Shown here piece after piece: positions 7,299 through 12,094 of a DNA stretch of 12,094 nt (position 1 is the stretch's first letter; each line of letters opens with the position of its first letter). This DNA is from Candidatus Hydrogenedentota bacterium (GTDB lineage Bacteria > Hydrogenedentota > Hydrogenedentia > Hydrogenedentales > CAITNO01). The stretch is taken from the NCBI GenBank assembly GCA_023145975.1, contig JAGLCZ010000045.1, positions 1 through 12,094 on the forward strand, read 5' to 3'. The notes below the pieces were generated by a model, which was not told where the DNA came from, did not search any database, and saw nothing but the letters and a program-made list of their open reading frames with translations. The position numbers and the translations under genes are program-made.

Positions 7299-10003
7299 TA
7301 GAGATTTTCACCCTTGGTGCTGGGAGTCTTTTTTTTGGCGGTACTTTTTCTTTTTGCCGCTACTTTTTTCTTCGCAGAACTTTTCTTTTTTGTGGCAGAT
7401 TTCTTTTTGCTTCTTGTTTTTTTTGTACCTTTTCTAGCGGCAGCTTCAACAAGCATATTTAATGCAGCATCAAGAGTAATTGCGTCGACGGCCAATGTTT
7501 TTGGCAGGGAAGCATTTGTTTTCCCATCGCTAACATAAGGACCGTATCGTCCCTCATACAGTTCGATTTTTATTTCACTGTCAGGTTTAACCCCAAGTGT
7601 GCGTAAAAGTTTTTTAGAGGCACGGCTTTTTTTGGGTTGAGCAAGCATTTCAAGTGCTTCTTCCCGTGTAACAGTAAATAGTTTCAATGGATCGAGACTA
7701 CGGAAATCTCCATCGTGAACTACGTAAGGTCCAAAGCGTCCCAACCCAACTCTAACTGATTTACCACTCGTAGGGTGGTCACCAAGTTTACGTGGTAATT
7801 CCAGCAGCTGTAATGCTTTTTCGAGTGTAATCGATTCGGGAGAGGTGCCTCGTGGCAGGCTGACTCGTTTAGGCTTCTTTTCCTTGTCAGTGCCTCCTAA
7901 TTGCACATAGGGTCCGTATGGGCCTTCGAGCAGATAGATATCTTCCCCTGTTTCCGGACATTTCCCCAGTCCTTTTTCACCCTTTGCACGATTTTTTAGC
8001 AGAGTTATTGCTTTTTCTACAGTAAGTTCATCGTAAGAAAGTGTGTCAGGAAGAGAGCAGGTATTGCCTTCACCACTCTCGCCACGTTGTATAAAAGGAG
8101 TGTTTTTCCCAAGACGTACAATAATTTGTTGTCCGTTGGAATCTTCTCCTATGGGAATTACTGGAAACTCGATGCTGTCTATAGAGGATGCTATGCGTGG
8201 TTTTAATCCTGTAATATTTGCTTCCTCGTCACCATGATAAAAACCTTTGATGAATTGCAGCCAGTCCTGCTGACCTTCGGCTATATCATCAAGAATACTT
8301 TCCATGCGTGCAGTGAATCCTAAATCAACGTAATCGGAAAAATATTTTCGGAGCAGGAGAATAACGGCAATTCCCAAATAGGTAGGCACTAATGCGGAAC
8401 CCGATCTATCAACATAGCCGCGCTGTTGGATAACTGATACCGTTGGCGCGTAAGTGGAGGGACGTCCAATGCCTTCATCTTCAAGACGTTTTACAAGGGA
8501 TGCTTCTGTAAAGCGCGCCGGGGGCTGTGTTTCATGGGGCACAGGTGTCAGAGAGTCGAGAGTAATATCTGCTGTATCTGCGTTTCCAATGGTCATCCCT
8601 TTTGTTAGCGGTGGTAGTTCAGCATCTTTTTGTTTATCTTTGCTGACGCGCATGAATCCCGGGAAAACCACAACAGATCCATTTGCGCGTAATTCCATAC
8701 GATGCTCGTCTGTTATAGATTCAATACTTACTGCAGTGCGTAATACCACACCATCCGCCATTTGTGATGCAGTAGCGCGTTTCCAGATAACCTCATACAG
8801 GCGAAGTTCATCTTGAGATAGAAAAGCTGCCACAGATTCTGGAGGGCGGTTCATTTGGGTGGGTCGAATTGCTTCATGTGCTTCCTGCGCCATCTTGGAC
8901 TTGGTAGTATATTGGCGTCGCTGATGGTATTCTTCTCCAAAATGAGAACAAATAAATTGTGCAGCATCTTGTAGTGCTTTTTCACTAAGTATCACAGAAT
9001 CTGTACGCATATAGGTAATCAAGCCTTCCCGACTACCATCCCCAAGATTTACGCCTTCATAAAGTTTTTGCGCAACTTGCATGGTCCTGCGTGGAGAAAA
9101 ATTAAGCAGGCTGCTCCCTGCTTGCTGCAGCGTAGAAGTGATAAATGGGGGATACGGACGCACTTTATTTTTTTTCTGTTCAACCTGAAATATTTTCCAG
9201 GGAACTGCAGAAGACATTCTGGTTGTCAGGTCGTTTGCCTGTTCTTGTTCTAACCAAACCAAACGATCCTGTTCGCCAGTTTTTAACATACCAGTATCCG
9301 CATCAAAATCTTTTCCTGTTGCGATACGTTTATTATCAATGCTTGTCAGTGTTGCTTTGAATGATTTACCATCTTTGGACAGAAGTGCTTCAGCGTCGCA
9401 ATAGGACGATCTTACAAAGGCGCGTCGAGCTTCTTCGCGCTCTACTACCAAACGAAGCGTTACGCTTTGTACGCGACCTGCACTGAGTTTACCTCGCACT
9501 TTGCGCCACAACACAGGCGATAATTCATAGCCGAACAGGCGGTCAAGTATGCGTCTGGTTTCCTGGGCACGCACCAATTGGTCATTTACCGCTCGCGGGT
9601 GTTTCATGGACTCTTTTATGGCGGTTTTGGTGATTTCGTGGAAAGCAATACGTTTAATGGGAACTTTAGGTTTCAGTACTTCAAGCAAATGCCAACTGAT
9701 AGATTCGCCTTCGCGATCCTCATCCGTTGCGAGTATTATTTCATCGGCTTCTTTGCACAATTTTTTTAATGCTGTAATATGCTTACGGCTGTCTTTTTGC
9801 ACCACATACACGGCAGAGAAATCACCGTCAACATCAACGCCAAGGCGTGCCCACGGTTTAGATTTAACAGCTGCCGGTATCTCGCTTGCAGATTTCGGTA
9901 AGTCGCGTACATGACCAAAACTTGCGAGAACTTTATAGTCGCTACCCAAGAATTTTTCAATGGTTGTTGCCTTGGCAGGCGATTCTACTATTACTAATTT
10001 CAA
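7298..10003 (-). CDS. topA: DNA topoisomerase I (type IA) with lysine-rich C-terminal tail
   Basis: This 901-residue enzyme relaxes negative supercoils by single-strand passage. The Toprim domain is at the N-terminus, with E7 in IVESPAKA and the metal triad D94, D96 and E98 in ATDEDREGE. The catalytic tyrosine is Y331 in YMRTDS, followed by HEAIRPT at 376-382 and GRPSTYAPT at 513-521. After about residue 600 come topoisomerase C-terminal repeats, seen as GLGKCPETGEDIYLLEGPYG near 678, a second LGDHPTSGK copy near 740 and a third EGRYGPYVSDGKT near 817. No four-cysteine zinc ribbon is present. Residues 857-897 are a lysine/alanine/serine tail. The start is TTG at 10003, chosen because AGAGGG lies 9 nt upstream and an in-frame TAA sits just above that. 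topA overlaps thiD by one base. Confidence 0.96.
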   Translation of the reverse strand: MKLVIVESPAKATTIEKFLGSDYKVLASFGHVRDLPKSASEIPAAVKSKPWARLGVDVDGDFSAVYVVQKDSRKHITALKKLCKEADEIILATDEDREGESISWHLLEVLKPKVPIKRIAFHEITKTAIKESMKHPRAVNDQLVRAQETRRILDRLFGYELSPVLWRKVRGKLSAGRVQSVTLRLVVEREEARRAFVRSSYCDAEALLSKDGKSFKATLTSIDNKRIATGKDFDADTGMLKTGEQDRLVWLEQEQANDLTTRMSSAVPWKIFQVEQKKNKVRPYPPFITSTLQQAGSSLLNFSPRRTMQVAQKLYEGVNLGDGSREGLITYMRTDSVILSEKALQDAAQFICSHFGEEYHQRRQYTTKSKMAQEAHEAIRPTQMNRPPESVAAFLSQDELRLYEVIWKRATASQMADGVVLRTAVSIESITDEHRMELRANGSVVVFPGFMRVSKDKQKDAELPPLTKGMTIGNADTADITLDSLTPVPHETQPPARFTEASLVKRLEDEGIGRPSTYAPTVSVIQQRGYVDRSGSALVPTYLGIAVILLLRKYFSDYVDLGFTARMESILDDIAEGQQDWLQFIKGFYHGDEEANITGLKPRIASSIDSIEFPVIPIGEDSNGQQIIVRLGKNTPFIQRGESGEGNTCSLPDTLSYDELTVEKAITLLKNRAKGEKGLGKCPETGEDIYLLEGPYGPYVQLGGTDKEKKPKRVSLPRGTSPESITLEKALQLLELPRKLGDHPTSGKSVRVGLGRFGPYVVHDGDFRSLDPLKLFTVTREEALEMLAQPKKSRASKKLLRTLGVKPDSEIKIELYEGRYGPYVSDGKTNASLPKTLAVDAITLDAALNMLVEAAARKGTKKTRSKKKSATKKKSSAKKKVAAKRKSTAKKKTPSTKGENL
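7310..7433 (-). repeat. Low-complexity A-rich tract encoding the basic tail of TopA
   Basis: The coding strand here is built from repeated AAA/AAG lysine codons separated by Ala, Ser and Thr codons (AKKK-type units). It includes two runs of eight A, at 7329-7336 and 7417-7424. The first contains A-AAA-AAG in the reading frame, a classic slippery heptamer. A -1 shift there would only replace the last few residues before a nearby TGA and would not reach thiD. Confidence 0.7.
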
Positions 10004-10012
10004 TGTATTAAT

Positions 10013-10018
10013 CCCTCT
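10013..10018 (-). promoter_or_regulatory. Ribosome binding site for topA (AGAGGG) before the TTG start
   Basis: AGAGGG lies 9 nt upstream of the TTG at 10003. No ATG or GTG occurs in frame between the upstream in-frame TAA and this TTG, and the protein begins in the conserved MKLVIVESPAKA context. The TTG start is therefore well supported. Confidence 0.65.
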
Positions 10019-10034
10019 TTATTATATAGTTATA

Positions 10035-10068
10035 CGGCAACAAATTCTTGATAAATAACTTTGTGCCG
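10035..10068 (-). promoter_or_regulatory. Possible stem-loop just upstream of topA
   Basis: CGGCAACAAA at 10035-10044 pairs with TTTGTGCCG at 10060-10068, apart from one bulged A, around a 15-nt AT-rich loop. It is not followed by a T-run in either direction, so it is not a standard terminator. Its place about 32 bp before the topA start fits an operator or a leader structure, for example one sensing supercoiling or autoregulation. That role is speculative. Confidence 0.3.
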
Positions 10069-10350
10069 GCTATGGTTTACCGTATCTGTCCAAGCCCCAT
10101 CCATTAACGAAATCCAAACCGTTTCCCGCGGCACTATACATAATTCAATACCTTAAAAACAAAAAATACAGGGTATGGCAATATAGATGTCTGTCGGAAT
10201 AGGAGGGAACAGTGCTTGTAACTATGGGGTACAATAGAGGATGACAGCAGAAAAGTTTCATTAGAAGTACGTTTGTAGGAAACTCATTCATGGTGTAAAT
10301 CCGTGTACATTATATGCAGAGCGGGAGAGCGGACGAAGAAGGTTAATGGT

Positions 10351-11019
10351 TCAGATATTTTTATATTTTCCCCATAGTGTATCATCGCCGCAGCAATTGG
10401 GAATCCCGATATCAGCAATTTCAAGATTTCCAAGAAACGGTTTTGCTATGGCCGTAGAAAACCCATTTTTGGCGAATCCAAAGGTTACTGTTTTGTCGGC
10501 ACGGATAGCAATACCACAGGCTTCCCCCGAATCTGCATTAAGTCCTGAAGGCACATCAACTGAAATTGTGTGTATGGCAGGCCAAGTTTCGATGGCAGTA
10601 CGGATGAGCCCCCTAACTATGCCGTGGGTTCCCGTACCCAACAGGGCATCCACCAGCACAGCACAACCGTTTAGACTGTGGACCGCCGAAGATACTTCTT
10701 TAGATGTTTCCGCTGCTAGAATAATCCCGCCAAGTTGTACAAATGCGTTCATAAATACAGCGGCATCGCCTTGAATAGATTCCGGGTTGGCTGCAAGTAC
10801 TACGCGGGTTTCATAGCCTGCAAGTAAAGAAAGACGTGCCACTACAAATCCATCGCCTCCATTATTTCCCTTGCCGCATACCACACCAACTGGTCCAGAA
10901 TGAATATGCCTGAACACAGCAGTTCCTGCATTGTTCATCAAAACGCAACCGGGAATACCAATCTCTTTAATACAACGACGATCTGCTTCGCGCATCTGTG
11001 CTACGCTGAGTGTTTTCAT
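10351..11019 (-). CDS. nnrE: NAD(P)H-hydrate epimerase (YjeF N-terminal domain, stand-alone)
   Basis: This 222-residue cytoplasmic enzyme interconverts the R and S epimers of damaged NAD(P)H hydrate so that the partner dehydratase can restore the cofactor. Family motifs are visible in order: the N-terminal helix MREADRRCI at 9-17, NNAG at 29-32, the glycine-rich GKGNNGGDG at 49-57, VDALLGTGT at 123-131 with the acidic D124, SVDVPSGLNADSG at 153-165, and ADKTVTFGFAKNG at 174-186. The usual fused C-terminal dehydratase domain (NnrD) is absent, so that activity must be encoded elsewhere. The ATG at 11019 is the only plausible start, since a TAA lies 8 codons upstream in frame, but no Shine-Dalgarno is visible. 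It follows the DUF4139 gene by 46 nt and is probably co-transcribed with it. Confidence 0.9.
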   Translation of the reverse strand: MKTLSVAQMREADRRCIKEIGIPGCVLMNNAGTAVFRHIHSGPVGVVCGKGNNGGDGFVVARLSLLAGYETRVVLAANPESIQGDAAVFMNAFVQLGGIILAAETSKEVSSAVHSLNGCAVLVDALLGTGTHGIVRGLIRTAIETWPAIHTISVDVPSGLNADSGEACGIAIRADKTVTFGFAKNGFSTAIAKPFLGNLEIADIGIPNCCGDDTLWGKYKNI

Positions 11020-11065
11020 ATTTGCATCTAATTTTCTATCATTAGTTTATTGGTTTCGGTTGATT

Positions 11066-12094
11066 TTAATAGGTGACTTGGATTCGGTAACTTAGCTCCA
11101 CCTCTGTGTCTGCAGGTACATCAAGGGTATATACAGCGGTACGGGCATCCCGTTTCACATGGGGGTGTGATTCCTTGATAATATTCCAATCACCGGGCAT
11201 AGGCTCTACAACATCTACTTTAATAGCGGTATCTTTACGGTTGCGAACAGATATTTTGAAGGCGGCTTCGTGGGTACGTGAATTGATGGATCTATAATCA
11301 CTTTGGGTGCGGTCACCGACTACGTCAAAAGCTTTACCAAGGGTTAGGCGTACTTCTTCGTTTTTGGGAGTATGCTGGATGCGATCTTCTCCGGAAAATT
11401 GCAGCATGCCCGAACTATCTTCTTGATATACCCGCATAACACCGGCTGGCAGGGGCATTCCCATTCCATTGTTTTCTTTGTTTTGGAAGACCATGAATAC
11501 ATCTGCATTCTGGTTCTTCAATGTAGAGATAGGCGAACTATAGAAATTTACATTCCCACGAAATTCGTACTTTTTTTTCACGGCCACCCGCGTGCCGCTT
11601 AACAGGCTTACTTGCTTAGATTGGTTTTGTTTGATAGTGGTTCGTCGTTGTAATGTATACAGGTGATATTCAGCGAATGTTTCCTCCTGCATCCTGGAGG
11701 GGGGCGCACCGCCTACCATCTCCATACGTGCCATTTTCATGCGGGGAACCTGCTGGTTTTGCACGATATTTACTTCGCCTGCCACAAGCTTCAAGCGTGC
11801 ATCTGTATAGGTGGCACCAGATCGGTTGTTCAATGTGACCCAGCCTTCAATATTCATAAACTTTTCTTCACGATCAAGGCTTATTACATAGTCCGCATCC
11901 CAACTCATGCCGCTGGTAAGATAGGTTACTTCCACTTCATGATCTGCCCCCTCATTAGAAAGCAGCCATATTAAAGTAGGTTTTGCAATAAGTTCTTCCG
12001 GGATTTCAGGTAAGACGACTACACCGGGATGACCCAAATAGATTTCACCGTCTACCTTGTAAATTGGACCATTGTTAAGGCTGAGCAAGGTCGC
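11066..12094 (-). CDS. DUF4139 (MuiA-like) protein, 5' part beyond the window
   Basis: The frame is open through the right edge. A TTG at 12088 is preceded by sense codons, so this is a partial gene and not one that starts there. The 342 visible residues are beta-rich and carry the DUF4139 landmarks: YLTSGMSWDADYVISLD, GWVTLNNRSGATYTDARLKL with LVAGEVN, LPAGVMRVYQED, GEDRIQHTPKNEEVRLTLG with AFDV, and a final VEPMPGDWNI...YTLDVPADTEVELSYRIQV. Relatives usually carry an N-terminal DUF4140 domain and a signal peptide, which would lie outside the window. The biochemical role is unknown; the family name comes from a mucoidy-inhibitor annotation (MuiA). It ends with TAA 46 nt before the epimerase gene. 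Confidence 0.88.
   Translation of the reverse strand, partial: ATLLSLNNGPIYKVDGEIYLGHPGVVVLPEIPEELIAKPTLIWLLSNEGADHEVEVTYLTSGMSWDADYVISLDREEKFMNIEGWVTLNNRSGATYTDARLKLVAGEVNIVQNQQVPRMKMARMEMVGGAPPSRMQEETFAEYHLYTLQRRTTIKQNQSKQVSLLSGTRVAVKKKYEFRGNVNFYSSPISTLKNQNADVFMVFQNKENNGMGMPLPAGVMRVYQEDSSGMLQFSGEDRIQHTPKNEEVRLTLGKAFDVVGDRTQSDYRSINSRTHEAAFKISVRNRKDTAIKVDVVEPMPGDWNIIKESHPHVKRDARTAVYTLDVPADTEVELSYRIQVTY

Larger units (their letters stand above)
10004..10350. other. 347-bp intergenic region upstream of topA
   Basis: No convincing gene or recognised RNA family lies here. Signals reading toward topA are TATAAT at 10026-10021, so close that its transcript would begin within the Shine-Dalgarno; TATAAC at 10034-10029; and another TATAAT at 10314-10309, which would give a leader of about 300 nt. 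None has a good -35 partner. AGAGCGG occurs twice in direct orientation (10318-10324 and 10326-10332), and AGTTTC/GAAACT form an inverted repeat (10254-10259 and 10279-10284). No terminator-like GC stem with a T-run follows the upstream epimerase gene. Short open frames at 10134-10030 and 10291-10145 are most likely chance. Confidence 0.5.

Noticed and set aside
7329..7336. A-AAA-AAG slippery heptamer as a programmed -1 frameshift
   Set aside because: The shifted frame ends within about seven codons without reaching thiD, and no stimulatory structure is evident; it is a by-product of lysine codons.
10145..10291. 48-codon ATG frame in the intergenic region, just downstream of a TATAAT
   Set aside because: No Shine-Dalgarno, an atypical cysteine- and tyrosine-rich composition, and a length expected by chance.
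10222..10377. CTATGGGG/CCCCATAG inverted repeat
   Set aside because: The arms are 140 bp apart and one lies inside the epimerase coding sequence; it is probably chance.
10346..10774. Plus-strand open frame of 142 codons opposite the epimerase gene
   Set aside because: It lies antisense to a gene with complete family motifs, has no recognisable protein pattern, and is a codon shadow.
12086..12088. TTG as the start of the DUF4139 gene
   Set aside because: Sense codons continue upstream to the window edge, and the DUF4139 family has a long N-terminal part before this point.

Overview
The window is a compact bacterial chromosomal segment in which every convincing gene lies on the minus strand. 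Base composition is moderate to AT-leaning, with GTG and TTG used as alternative starts. The taxonomic signal is weak. A secreted glycoside-hydrolase-like protein, a MuiA/DUF4139 protein and a large GT-C-like membrane protein together resemble the content of uncultivated diderm lineages such as Lentisphaerota, Planctomycetota, Hydrogenedentota or Sumerlaeota. No gene here fixes the phylum. There are no RNA genes, IS elements, CRISPR arrays or phage genes that I can see.

Read in the direction of transcription (right to left), the layout is as follows. (1) 12094-11066 is the C-terminal part of a DUF4139 protein cut by the right edge. 45 nt later comes a stand-alone NAD(P)H-hydrate epimerase (11019-10351). 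(2) 10350-10004 is a gene-poor 347-bp stretch with a possible stem-loop just in front of topA. (3) 10003-7298 is topA, with a TTG start, no zinc fingers and a lysine-rich histone-like tail. It overlaps the start of thiD (7298-6465) in a TAATG junction. (4) After a 151-bp AT-rich gap, a coiled-coil protein (6313-5066) resembles the non-catalytic part of some Mrr-type restriction endonucleases but has no nuclease domain. It is followed 8 nt later by an 810-residue membrane protein with a GT-C-like body and a TPR-like tail (5057-2625). (5) After a 116-bp gap carrying a plausible promoter and a 7-bp inverted repeat, a glyoxalase-II-like metallo-beta-lactamase-fold hydrolase (2508-1897) abuts a secreted glycoside-hydrolase-like gene (1896 to beyond the left edge). 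These two genes are in the same frame, separated by one amber codon.

Functionally this is mainly housekeeping: DNA supercoiling, nucleotide-cofactor repair, thiamine pyrimidine phosphorylation and thioester or metabolite hydrolysis. Cell-envelope or polysaccharide genes are interleaved with it. The parts most worth a second look are the nuclease-less Mrr-relative paired with the membrane protein, the in-frame single-stop junction at 1899-1894, and the topA leader and tail. I found no compelling evidence for a complete new defence or mobile system.
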